Below, piece by piece: positions 34,212 to 44,377 of a stretch of 64,000 bases of DNA. The position numbers and the translations under genes were made by a program. Below the pieces are notes generated by a model that did no database searches, was not told the DNA's origin, and saw nothing but the letters and a program-made list of their open reading frames with translations. The stretch is from Blastomussa wellsi. Lineage: Eukaryota; Cnidaria; Anthozoa; Scleractinia; Plerogyridae. The stretch spans positions 12,794,888 to 12,858,887 of the forward strand of contig OX393574.1 in the NCBI GenBank assembly GCA_947652115.1. The letters run 5' to 3'. Positions within the stretch are counted from its first letter, which is position 1. Each line of letters opens with the position of its first letter.

Positions 34212-36406
34212 CTATGACGCAATTACATATTTCTCGTCTTGGCTCAATAAGGAAGATTGTTGTTCCGATTGTTTAATTTTCATAACAGCCGTGATGTATT
34301 GCATCAATGCTTTATCAAGCCAAGTGAGAGGGAAAACAGTGAGAAGGCCTCCCTCAAAAAATCCAAGATGGCCACCATGATGGGTGACGACAAATATCGC
34401 TGCTTCGTTGCATTCTGAAAACGGCAAGAAATAAAAGATCTTTAATGATTAAACAAACAAAACCGTCAAGAGAATAACTTTAACTGTATTTCATCTGCTT
34501 ATTCACGTCACACAAAAGCTCTAGCAAGCCATCCAGACATTTAAACAGTCGCCCCTGGTAATCATTGGGAAAAGTGTACATGGTTTTCACTCGCGTGATA
34601 AGGCGGCCATATTGGTGGACTGAACAATACAAAATTGTTGCACAAAATTTGTATAAAATAGAGTTTAGTTCCCAAAGGAGAAAAAGTCTATTGTTCTAGT
34701 CCACCAACATGGCCGCCGTGACGTGACGTGAAAACGATCTATTGACAGGAGAGCCCTGTAATTAAAGGCACTAATTTGGGGGGGGGGGGGGGGGGGTGAC
34801 GCGATGTTATTTTCACGCATAAAAAGTTTTAATCGCGTTTATTTCCGGCTTAACTTGGACAGTATTCAGAAGTTTTCGATTTAAGCAAAAACGGCACTAT
34901 GGTCCAGTTCAGACGTCACGCTTCTGCCGTCATAAAGTCATAAATTGTGTTAAATTATGTGAACTCCCGTGCAGAGTTAATATAATTTATATGTGGATTC
35001 AGTAAATCGTGAATTTGGCACGACTCTGGCGCGACGTCTGAATCAGAATCGTGTTTCTGCCGTGCTACAGTCGAACCTCATTGCAATTAAGTTCGGCACG
35101 GCAAAAGCACGGAGTCTGAACTGGGCCTAAGGATTCGCTCCGACGAAGGGCTAACGCTCGAAACGTCAGCTCTTGAATCTCTTTACGGTGGCCAATTGAC
35201 ATTATCAACCCAGTTGATAAAACCAAATTAAACTAAGATACTAATACGAGCAAAACGCCCTGCCATGCACCCGTTTTCGTATGGGATCCCCCTGAGGATT
35301 AGCAGCAGGGACTTGCACAAGGATGTATCATAAGCGAACTGGTTCTAAATCACTCACAAACTGTTCCCAGCCCACTATTTTCTAGTATTTTTCTTCAACA
35401 AAAGAATGGCGAGAGAGCTGGACGCCAGTAATACTTACTGACATGGTTATGCGGCGTGACGAAAAGTTCTTCAGGTACGAGGGGATCATCAAGGGCATTT
35501 AACAGAAGAACTGGGATCTTTATCTGTACACAGAAATCGAGAAAGCAAAGATAAATTATTTAAAAAACCTTGTTATAAAAATAAGAAAAAATAACGAAAA
35601 TACCGGTCCTTCTCATGATATTTTTTGTCGAGTTAGAGCGGTTTGCACTTGGTATGGAAAGCAATGTGCATTTGCTTCGGTTGTCTATTGCCACGCTACA
35701 TGGCTGGTTAAAAAAATCTCGCGCCACTTTGTCAGCTAATTTGACGTAAAGCCAAAACCAATAGAGCGTTTTCACTCACGTGCCCAAAAAAAATAAATCG
35801 AAAACCATTCACTGGATAGAGTCAAGAAACTACGATAATATAGAATATAAATAAAGAAAGCACTTCTCCAAGTTTAAGGCGTGTGAGTTATTCCAAACTT
35901 CAGATATTCGCGGAAATGTTTCGTACAAATTTGCAGAGCCCAGTATGGAGCCGCCATATTGGTGTACCTCAGTGGAACACCAACATGGCGGCCGGAAACA
36001 GTGTAAACATCTAGAGCTTACTTTGGTTATCTAGGCAACTGGTTGCCTGTTTTGAACAAACTAATGTTCATATAAACACTTTTCCTAATACTTAAACTTC
36101 TCAAATGGCTAAATCTCGCGAGCAAAGTATGTGTTTTTGGACATACATGATCGTAACTGTATGTCACGCACCGCCCTAACTCTGAAATTCAAATTGCCCT
36201 GGTTTCCAAACGAAGGCCGCTGTTGAGCTGAAAAGTTGTACAGCAATATAAATTTAGCACCTCTTATGCCTGATGAGTGTAAAACGTTTGGTGGCGCTTT
36301 GGTTTTGGATTTCAGAATTTTATGACGTCACGTGAAAGCGCTCTATAGCCACTCAGTCACATGCGTTTTCCCGCGCTTTGTGCGCCGGCTTCATGCAAGT
36401 TAATAG

Positions 36407-36451
<45 letters not shown>

Positions 36452-39400
36452 GTATAACAATATAATTTAGTTTTATCAACTGGGTTGATAATGTCAATTG
36501 GCCACCGTAAAGAGATTCAAGAGCTGACGTTTCGAGCGTTAGCCCTTCGTCGGAGCGAATCGGATTCGCTCCGACGAAGGGCTAACGCTGGAAACGTCAG
36601 CTCTTGAATCTCTTTACGGTGGCCAATTGACATTATCAACCCAGTTGATAAAACCAAATTCATAGGTTGATTTAGCAACGGGACGGGAACGTCAGTTGAG
36701 GACGCGCGCACATCAAATAGCCAATCAGTAACTTTGACTTTTGAATGGTTCACTGGATTGTCGGCGTCTTCAGTGATTGGTGAGACTGATAACGTTCGTT
36801 TCGGTTTTGCGAGACTCAGTTGGAAACTGCTCTAAACTTACAAACAAGGAAAAACCTTTTTCTGTCGAGAATACGCTTGGTATTTTTGAAAAAACACTGA
36901 CCAGATATTTAGTAGATAATCAGAGTTTTACAATTACCTGGTTGATATAGTTACAGGAACTGTTGACTGCATAAAACTCGTCCAAATGGTGAAATCCTGC
37001 CATTTTTCTATAAAAAGGAAAATGCAAGTTCAAACAGAAAAGAGAAGTAAGGTAGCTTAAAATTGTGTTGGTGCATCAGTGGTGAAAATTTCAAGAGGTC
37101 AATTAATCATTTAGCCGGAATTGAAAATTGTTCATATGTTATCTTCCTGTATGCTTCCCTCTTCAACTCATTAACAGTTCCCCTGCTAAATTTTCTTTAA
37201 AAGGTCTAAAACACCAGTGTTTTTCTCCTAATCCGGGATAAGAAGTATAGCCAGATTTTTTCCTTGTCAAAGTTGAACCTAATCTTGGATTAAAGCTGTA
37301 ACTTTCTAAGACGGCCACCCTATTAAAAGTTTGAGGTTGCAACCACATTTTTCCAACAAGGTATTAAAAATAAAATAAAAGTTAGAAAAAAAATGTCGTA
37401 TTCTCTTGCTTCTCCCCACCGAACTTGTTACCCCTCCCAACTCAGCCTGCGTAACCGGTGGAATTTTGCACACTTGGATGTTGACTATTTCTCATTCTTC
37501 TTTGCGGGTTCGCCAGACTCTTGTCAGAGAACAAAGCAGCCGCAGGGCCAGCAACATCATCATCATCATCGTCAACGTCTTCATCTACATCTTCATTGAC
37601 TTGCCTTTTTGTGACACAGTGTCGCATAGGGCGCAAGCAAGCACACCTAGTGTTCTTGACTATATTGTCATTCCACTTCAACTCTTCCAATTGAAATTGT
37701 TCCTAACTAAAGAGCACTTACAGGTGGAAAAATGCCGCCAGTTACACAGACTACTTCAACCAACTCTTCTCTTGAGTGATAGATTGACTACATGCTCAAA
37801 ACGCTCATTTTGCTGATGTTACTTACTTTGTATAAACATCATCTAGTTCTTCGAGAGAAGACGAGGAATGCACGTGATGTATGGATGACTTGTGGGTGGA
37901 GGTGAAGTTTGGACCATGGAATAACACTCTAACATGACGGGCAATCACGCTCTTAACATTTTGTGTGATTGCCCAGTTGTAAAAACGTCGAAGTCCATCC
38001 CATTCATGCAGGAGAGTCTTTGCTCTATGAAAAGAAAGGAAAAAAAAGGCAAGCCATTTTAAGCAAACAATCATCAGATAAGTTATGGAGATAGGATTGA
38101 CTGTAGGATTGAGTGTTGTCCAGTTTGATTTGTAGTCACGAGTATGATGAATGCGCGGGAAAAGGAAATCGAAGAAAAAATAAGACAATGTGAATCCTGT
38201 TAACGATTTATCATTTCTAATTAAAAAAAACATTTACCATTTCTATAGAAAAATTTCCTATGAAAAAAGCCACTTTGGTTTCGGTCAACATGCTGGCCGA
38301 CACATAGTAGCAGTGCATTTCGATCTATGAAATCTGTTATGCTAATTTCTAGCTTAGAGTTGAATTTAACATGCTGAGCACTGAGAAATGATACCCAAGT
38401 CGATACAAGACAGAAAAGCTATAAAATTAATATATATTATAATCTTTATTCTTCGGAGTGAACTGTACCAGGAGAATGAAAATTGGTGCAATTGATTACC
38501 TTATAATGTCATATCCCTGGCATACAGAGACAGCACATTCAAACAATCCCTGTCTTGATGGCTCCTCACCAAGATATTTTATCAAAATGTTTGCACCCAT
38601 AGAAAACCCAACTCCGATTAGTCGCTTGTGCTTTACCACAGAAGTAAGATGGGTCACGACAGCAGCTAGCTCCTCTGTACCACCTGTTTTGAACATGCCA
38701 GGTACACATTGTGTAAGAAAAAGCTATGTGGTTCACTATTTTATGCTGCACAAGGTGGTTCTAACTTCTACGTCTTCAGATAAAACCCTTGTGTGTGACC
38801 ATTCAAATGAAAGCTATTCGACAGAACTTTCAGGTGGTACTGTTTATTATGCTGTTCATGGAGGTGTTTTTAACATTTGCGTCTGTGAATGAAACCCTAG
38901 TGTGTGACCCTTAAAATGAAAGCTATTGAGCAGTACGTTCCTATAGTACCATTTTATCACAATGTTTAAAATGGTTCTAACTTTTAAGTCTGTGGATGAC
39001 ACCCATCATGTAGTGTGTAGCCATTCAATGAAGTGAAAGCTAAGCGAACTTTGATATTGGGTGCTGCTTGCTTTACATTTCGACTACTTTTAGAGATTTC
39101 GTTTTTGACATTTTATTTAACTTGGAGTGAGTTTAAAAGTTATATATAAATATACATTTGGCAACATGAAAACCAAATGTTTAAGTCCTATGGGCATTCA
39201 ATAAATCAACAACGAGACGTCCATAAAAAGACATAATATTGAACAACATACATATTAGACACTTTAAACCGTGCGCACAAGCCTAGTGGCTCGTCATGCC
39301 AGAGCTTATTCATGCCAGTCCCTTACAGTGCCAGTACAAATAAGAGCTTGACATCTCATTTCGGCCCAGATTGCGTAAGAATCCTCGCTGTAGGCAGCCA

Positions 39401-42400
39401 TGATATGTTGTCTCTCCCTTTCGTGCTCCCCTGGAAAAAATCTTCAAAGGATCTTACAGGACCTTACAAGATCCAAAGATCCTCAAAGATAAGGATGTTT
39501 TAAGGATTCTTTAAAGATCTTTAAGAATCCTTACAAGATTTTTAAGGGCCTGTCAAAGATAAGGATCTTTTAAGGATCTTTTAGTGGAAAGATGGCTTGA
39601 GGTTCCTGCAAGTTCCCGCAAAGATCCTTCAGATTCTGCTAAGATCCTCCAGGATCAGCCAGGATCTTGAAGGATCCTTAAGGATCGTTGCAGGGACTTT
39701 GCAGGAACTTGAAAGATCTTGACAAGATCCTACAAGATCTTTGAAGATATGGATGAAGATCCTCACCAAGATCCACATAAGATCCTCACAAAGATCTTTA
39801 AAGATTCTTTAAGGATCTTAAAAAGATTGTTCGCCAGGGTCTCCTTCCTATGCCTCTGCGTTTTTCCGTTCCCCTCCCTCATCATTTTACTTTCCACTTG
39901 CCCTCAAGCATAGTGGTATATCGCCATCTCTTGTTAGTGAGCATGAAAGGGACTGTCATGAATAGTATGCTATCCTGGTTTCCTTAGCATGAAGTGAGTA
40001 GGCGTATTTCTACACCCCATCCACTAATTCCTGAATGGGATGTAGTAGGAATTTCTTCAACATTACCATATGTGAATATCCTTGGAGTAGACAAACCACA
40101 CTCCTTTTTGGCTCCCAGGTGATTTAAAACAGCAACTCTAAAGCCCTGGTTGACAGCATAACTGGCAAATGTACGGACATATTTCGTCTCAGTGCAGTTT
40201 GCAATCCCTGGAACTATTACAACAGTAGGCGGTTCCTAGGAAAAGGCAAAATTGCCAAAAGGTTAACTTTATACTTTACTATCTATGAAAGCGTGGTTTC
40301 TCCGATATGGGTTACCAAATTTCCTGGCCAATTTTGGGAGAATATATCAAAATATTTGATTGACACATTTTTGTAGATAAATTGGTGGAGCTTAACCTTT
40401 AAATTTTTCTCCATTTGGAGATTGAAAATTGGTAATCTCCCAGATTTCGACTTTTTGAGGTTGGTGTTTCTGTAAATGACCTTAATGCTCACCTGTTTGT
40501 CAACTGAAGGTGAACTTGCATCAGGTTGATAAATCTCATATGTCACAACTGTACCATCGCCCAGTCGAGTGTGATGTAATGTTCCTTTCAGTACTGGTGG
40601 ACAACGTCGACCAAAACTGGCTGCGACAAGTGTCTGGAAATGGCCACTCTTTCCCCAAATAACAGGGGGATAATATCTGTGGGTCAAAAATGCAAATAAA
40701 GTATTTCAAACATAATAAACCCAAAAAGATCTCCTATATAATTAATTTTTAACTGTTTCAATGAAAATGGAGCTTGTACTGTGTTACAAATCAACAGCCA
40801 TGTAGCTAAAACTTTTCAAATTTAAAATTCTTCCAAATAATCACTAAATCTCCAACCCACAACTATTTCAGCAAATATAAAAATGTTCGGTTTAATGGAT
40901 TTTGAAAATAATTTTTCTTAAGCTTGGTGAGGCTGAGATTTTTTGCAAAATCTAAGAAAATGAATGGGTTGAAATAAGAACATCCAATGGCTCTTAGAAC
41001 AAAGAGTGTGCAACATTTATATATTTCTGAGCAAATATTCTAATTCATAGAAATTAAGAGTACATATAATAACAGACCTCTTTAGCTTCATATGTAAATT
41101 GCCCATTTCAGATCACGTGATGCTCTCCAGAGAATTTGTCCTTTGTTTATCTGCAAATTGGGAGGCGCAGTGGCCTAATGGTTAGTGCGCTGGACTACAG
41201 TTTGGACGGTCCGGGTTCGAGCCTCGGCCAGGTCACTGCGTTGTGTTCTTAGGAAAGACACTTTGCTCTCACGGTGCCTCTCTTCATCCAGGTGTACAAA
41301 TGGGTTCTGGCGAATTTACTGTTGGGGGGTAACCCTGCAATGGACTAGCACCCCATCCAGGGGGGAGAAGAAATACTCTCAGTTGCCTCATGCTAAGCAA
41401 ACTGGGATAAGCTCGGCAGTATGGGCCACTAGTCTTGACACAGACTTGTAAATTATTCATTTTCATGTGGATTTTTTTTAAATTTGAAAGCAATAATTCT
41501 CGAGGGTAACATCACGTGGTCTGAAATGGGACAACAAACAAACGAAGCTAAAGAGGTATATTGGCCATTTCTGAGATACTGTTCTCCAATGTTCTAAAAT
41601 GAGTCTTGGTGCAAAACCTTTCACATGGAAATGAGAATTACTTGCACGTCTTTTCTGCTTTGTTTTGAAAATCAAACTAATTTCCATGTGAAAGGTTGTG
41701 CACCAAGACTTGTTTTGAAGCAGAGGTATATGGCTTATTGAAATGACTTTGAAAGTGAGAAATGATCTTCACAGTAAAATAGAGTTCGAAAATAGAATTC
41801 AGCCTCATTAAAGCTTGCCTGACCTTCATGCAAAGATGGTATAAACAAATATAGAGCCCGAAACATTATAGTGCTGCATGATTTGCAGTAATGCATTTAA
41901 ATTAATTGTGGGTGTTGTTTTTAAAAAGTTGGATTCCTAAATTATTAAAAAACACACTGCATCGTTCTTTTCTGTATCGCATGTGAAAATGGTTACACAA
42001 ATTTCATAATTTTCCAGAACTCACACTGCTAAAGCCTTCGATTGTAAGGCAATTAAATATAAACAATCTATATTAAAAGCTGATGAAGCAAACACTCGAT
42101 ACTGTTGATGGGGCGTTAAATTAAGTAGATTAATAAGAAGCTAGTTTGTTGAATTGTTTACATTTTATGCATTAAAATATAGAAAGAAAATCGCTATCAT
42201 GATTATCTGGAGGAATAAAGCTACGACTGTAAAAGGCTTCCATAACAACTTTATGTTATGATGCGTGCAAATATGAACTCGAGTGTTCATCCATCGATTG
42301 GGACGAAAAACGTCTTACGTACCTTTCGTATAAAATGGGGCACGATTTTAAGACTGCCTTTATAAATGGATGCCTCGACGCGAAAATCTTTGGAGTACGA

Positions 42401-42483
42401 GGCGCATCTGTAAGATTTAAAATGCGAAGCAGCAAAAATACAACCACAACTACAAAAGGCAAAACAACAAATTCTGCGGCCAT
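34212..42483 (-). CDS. ABHD2: Monoacylglycerol lipase ABHD2 (alpha/beta hydrolase), eight exons
   Basis: Minus-strand exons: 42483-42323, 40676-40493, 40235-40067, 38683-38500, 38024-37827, 37007-36938, 35523-35439, 34414-34212. All introns are GT-AG and in frame, totalling 417 residues (human ABHD2 has 425). The N-terminal hydrophobic anchor 'FVVLPFVVVVVFLLLRIL' is followed by 'LKSCPILYERYYPPVIWGKS', the oxyanion region 'VIVPGIAN', 'FRVAVLNHLGA' and 'FTYG'. The nucleophile Ser is in 'GVGFSMGANILIKYLGE' (exon 4), the acid Asp in 'LDDPLVP' (exon 7) and the His in 'HHGGHLGFFEGG' (exon 8), so the triad is complete. By family knowledge it is a membrane-anchored serine hydrolase acting on monoacylglycerols such as 2-arachidonoylglycerol. 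An in-frame ATG 57 nt upstream (42538-42540) could be an alternative start. Introns hold many mobile elements. Confidence 0.93.
34582..34735. mobile_element. Foldback MITE in ABHD2 intron 7
   Basis: Arms of about 38 bp: GGTTTTCACTCGCGTGATAA followed by GGCGGCCATATTGGTGGACT (34582-34621), inverted at 34698-34735 as AGTCCACCAACATGGCCGCC followed by GTGACGTGACGTGAAAAC. It has a short non-coding loop and could form a hairpin in the pre-mRNA. Confidence 0.75.
34777..34796. repeat. Poly-G run
   Basis: About 20 consecutive G in ABHD2 intron 7. On the transcribed strand this reads as poly-C. Confidence 0.9.
34901..35127. mobile_element. MITE with GGYCCAGTTCAGAC ends, ABHD2 intron 7
   Basis: Left end GGTCCAGTTCAGACGTCACG and right end GTCTGAACTGGGCC are inverted over about 30 bp, including 'CTTCTGCCGT'/'GCACGGCAAAAG'. 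Size 227 bp, non-coding. TA occurs near both borders (TAT and TAA), compatible with a TA target but not proof. Confidence 0.7.
35131..35230 (+). repeat. Penelope-type terminal repeat with hammerhead-like core
   Basis: A 100-bp unit reading GATTCGCTCCGACGAAGG, then CTAACGCTCGAAACGTCAGC, then a tail 'CTCTTTACGGTGGCCAATTG'. The arrangement CYGACGA - small hairpin (GGGC/GCTC, TAAC loop) - GAAACGTC, flanked by pairable GATTCGCT and AGC...GAATC, resembles the minimal hammerhead ribozymes described in Penelope-like elements. Two deviations weaken it: C instead of the conserved U4 and an extra A before stem II. It is in ABHD2 intron 7, antisense to the gene. Confidence 0.55.
35762..36345. mobile_element. 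Non-autonomous TIR DNA transposon in ABHD2 intron 6
   Basis: Termini TAGAGCGTTTTCACTCACGTG and CACGTGAAAGCGCTCTA are inverted. If the outer TA is a target duplication, the element is Tc1/mariner-like; this is inference. The 584-bp interior has no transposase and is the sister of the copy at 30173-30719. Confidence 0.78.
36464..36660. repeat. Near-perfect 197-bp palindrome of two head-to-head Penelope-type units
   Basis: Two 98-bp arms (36464-36561 inverted, 36563-36660 direct) meet at CGGAGCGAATCGGATTCGCT. Each arm equals the unit at 35131-35230. Only about two mismatches separate the arms (CTCGAAAC versus CTGGAAAC, and TTAGTTTTA versus TTGGTTTTA). Both carry the hammerhead-like core. It lies in ABHD2 intron 6. 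Confidence 0.88.
38715..39060. repeat. Minisatellite of about 109 bp, three copies, ABHD2 intron 3
   Basis: 'GTCTTCAGATAAAACCC' (38771), 'GTCTGTGAATGAAACCC' (38881) and 'GTCTGTGGATGACACCC' (38989) start successive units 110 and 108 bp apart. Each is followed by 'TGTGTGACC' or a variant and 'GAAAGCTA'. The copies are diverged. Confidence 0.8.
39437..39838. repeat. GATC/AAGATCTT-rich low-complexity tract, ABHD2 intron 3
   Basis: About 400 bp made almost only of words such as AAGATCCT, AGGATCTT, AAAGATCTTT and AAGGATCC, with no fixed period. The core AAGATCTT is also the core of the 16-bp satellite after 50005, but the regular spacing seen there is absent. Confidence 0.75.
41083..41562. mobile_element. 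Foldback element split by a SINE, ABHD2 intron 1
   Basis: The left arm 'CCTCTTTAGCTTC...CCCATTTCAGATCACGTGATG' (41085-41126 region) and the right arm 'CATCACGTGGTCTGAAATGGG...GAAGCTAAAGAGG' (41510-41555) are inverted copies. Pairing extends inward (TTCTCTGGAG versus TTCTCGAGGG). The SINE at 41158-41455 sits between the arms, so it inserted into an existing foldback element. Confidence 0.72.
41158..41455 (+). repeat. tRNA-derived SINE, best copy, pol III boxes intact
   Basis: The head GGGAGGCGCAGTGGCCTAAT begins near 41160. The A box TGGCCTAATGG (41171-41181) and B box GGTTCGAGCC (41214-41223) match the pol III consensus, spaced 33 bp apart. The body contains 'GTTGTGTTCTTAGGAAAGAC', 'TTCATCCAGGTGTACAAATG' and 'CCCTGCAATGGACTAGCACC'. 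It lies antisense to ABHD2 in intron 1. AAATT at both borders may be the target duplication. Confidence 0.85.
41592..41722. mobile_element. Second foldback MITE, ABHD2 intron 1
   Basis: The arm 'GTCTTGGTGCAAAACCTTTC' plus 'ACATGGAAAT' (from about 41603) is inverted as 'ATTTCCATGTGAAAGGTTGT' plus 'GCACCAAGAC' (ending about 41710). Arms are about 32 bp with a 45-bp loop, non-coding. It lies about 30 bp from the preceding foldback element. Confidence 0.75.
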
Positions 42484-42540
42484 TGCTGTGGACTTCGAAC
42501 CGTGATGCGGATACATGCGCCTGAAAGTCACGCAATACAC

Positions 42541-43198
42541 CTAATTTGTAACGCTATCCCGGTGCAGTGGCATTTTGCACAAAAAATATAAACGATCGAG
42601 CGCAGGTGAGAACTGGAAAATAAAAAATAAAAAAACAGCAACAACACCTAAGTTTGTTTCCACAAACTTCACGAGTAAAAAACCCATTCAAGCGCAATAA
42701 TTCATGCAGTACCCCGCCATAAATACTCATCCGTTTTTCTTTAATTTGAAAGTGCAATTCTCTCTTCGTAGCCTTGACTTGAAACTGAGAAAAATCCAAC
42801 TTTTTAGAAACGCTCTACAGAATGGAAATTTTTCGAATAAAATTGGATGCGAGTGTACAATTTCAGTATAAAGCAAATGCGCACAAATAATCTACGTTGG
42901 GGCCTGGATTCTCCCTTGCTGGACATCGTGGGAAAACGGGAAAATGGCCGAAAGTGTGAACATTTTGGCAATTTTTAAGAAAATGCCTGAATATCTTATG
43001 TTACGACTAAAAGTCGATTGTTTTATTTTTTTTTTTCACCTCTCAATTTCCACCTTCATAATTTTGTTCGTAAATTCGCATGTTTGGGCTAAAATTATTC
43101 GAGAAAATTATGTCATCGATTGATTGATCACCATCTTGAGAAATGGTGACGTCATGCCCACGCGCGGTGCGTCTTTCCCTGGTGTTGTTTGCTATCAA
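42541..43198. other. Region upstream of ABHD2
   Basis: Probable promoter and 5' UTR side of ABHD2. No TATA box at a convincing distance and no CpG-dense island is obvious. A poly-T run lies at 43021-43037. No gene was recognised. Confidence 0.4.
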
Positions 43199-43444
43199 TC
43201 TCGTCCCCAGAGCCCGCTTTTCTTTTGGTCAGCACCAATAACACGGACTCTGGCTAGGAACGATTTTTGGAGCATGCGCATGGTGTATTGTTTTGATTCT
43301 CGGCCAGTCAGATTAAGCGAAAAAGTTCTGCGTCTGCGCAGAACGGCCAGAAGTCCGTGAAATGCGGACTTCCGGGATCGGTCCTGGCCAGACAGTACAT
43401 GTTCTTGGTGCTGACCAAAAGAAAAGCGGGCTCTGGGGACGAGA
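43199..43444. mobile_element. MITE with 40-bp TIRs (TCTCGTCCCCAGAGCCCGC...)
   Basis: The left arm TCTCGTCCCCAGAGCCCGCT continues into TTTCTTTTGGTCAGCACCAA. The right arm (43405-43444) is its exact reverse complement, ending GCGGGCTCTGGGGACGAGA. About 246 bp with a non-coding GC-rich core. No clear target duplication was found. Confidence 0.82.
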
Positions 43445-44377
43445 CTGAGTAGTTTTGCTTACTTGATCGCATTTCTTAATCGGCGACTCTTAGCTATCTG
43501 TTTTAAATGGCTTGTTACATGCAGGCATTACGAACGTGGTCATCTTCGGTAATAGGTACAACACTGCCTTCAGATCAAATCTTGAAGTAAGAGTCTACTA
43601 ATTAGTTAGAAACCATTGGCCTAAAAATTACCACAAGTTGCCTTGCACAAATTTCTCTTGCTGCCCAAAAAATCTGTGTTGCCCAAAATTTGGGGGGATA
43701 CAGCCCCCCCCCCCCCCCCCCCCCCTCCAGCCGCCCTGGCCCGTAAGCCTATGCTTCTACAATCTGCAGGCGGATTTATATTTTAAATAAGACAAAGCAG
43801 TGTAAACATTCTCGACGGCCAAGGTGACGGTATTATTTTTTTTTTAATTTTTTCATCAACAGGTCTTGTACGACATAACCTCGGAATCTCTAGAGAAAAC
43901 CTTGATACGGGTCGTATCACGCCCCGTGCTTGATATCTAGCTATATCCGATCTCTTACTCAGTGCACAGGGGTGTGAAGAGGAAGGTGGAAATTATCAAC
44001 TTCAAGCTGCAAAGGTTATTATTTTCGTATCGAGATATGCAATAACCTTGTTCAATGCAATCAGGAATCTTGATAAGTACCGGCTTTCACGCCCTTATCT
44101 CACTACTGGCGTGTTTGCCACGAGAGAACACTTAAGCTTTAGTACTTTTTATAGGGAAATGGTAGTCGTCCATGTCTTCCCTGGAATAAAGCTGAATTAC
44201 TATCGTGCTGTTTCAAAATCAAACTTGATTCTTGCTAAGTTGAAATATGAAAGTTTAACTACTCAAGAATCCTTTGTATTATATTAGAACACTGTGCATA
44301 CCCGGTGAAACGGTGATTTTAACTATTAAATCTTGTTAGCTACAGTTTCGGTTCGGCCAAGGGTTCAGCAACGGATC
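43445..44377. other. Intergenic stretch
   Basis: A poly-C run lies at about 43707-43725, bordered by 'TTGCCCAAAATTTGGGG' and 'TCCAGCCGCCCTGGCCC', resembling a degenerate transposon end. The 79-codon plus frame at 44048 shows no known motif. The 3' UTR of the minus-strand fibrinogen-like gene probably lies at the upper end. Confidence 0.45.

Noticed and set aside
37406..37816. 136-codon plus-strand ORF overlapping CATCATCAT repeats
   Set aside because: Lies antisense in ABHD2 intron 5 and is driven by a simple repeat; no family resemblance.
38566..38751. Minus-strand frame overlapping ABHD2 exon 4
   Set aside because: Alternative frame of the real exon (38683-38500), which carries the GFSMG nucleophile motif in a different frame.
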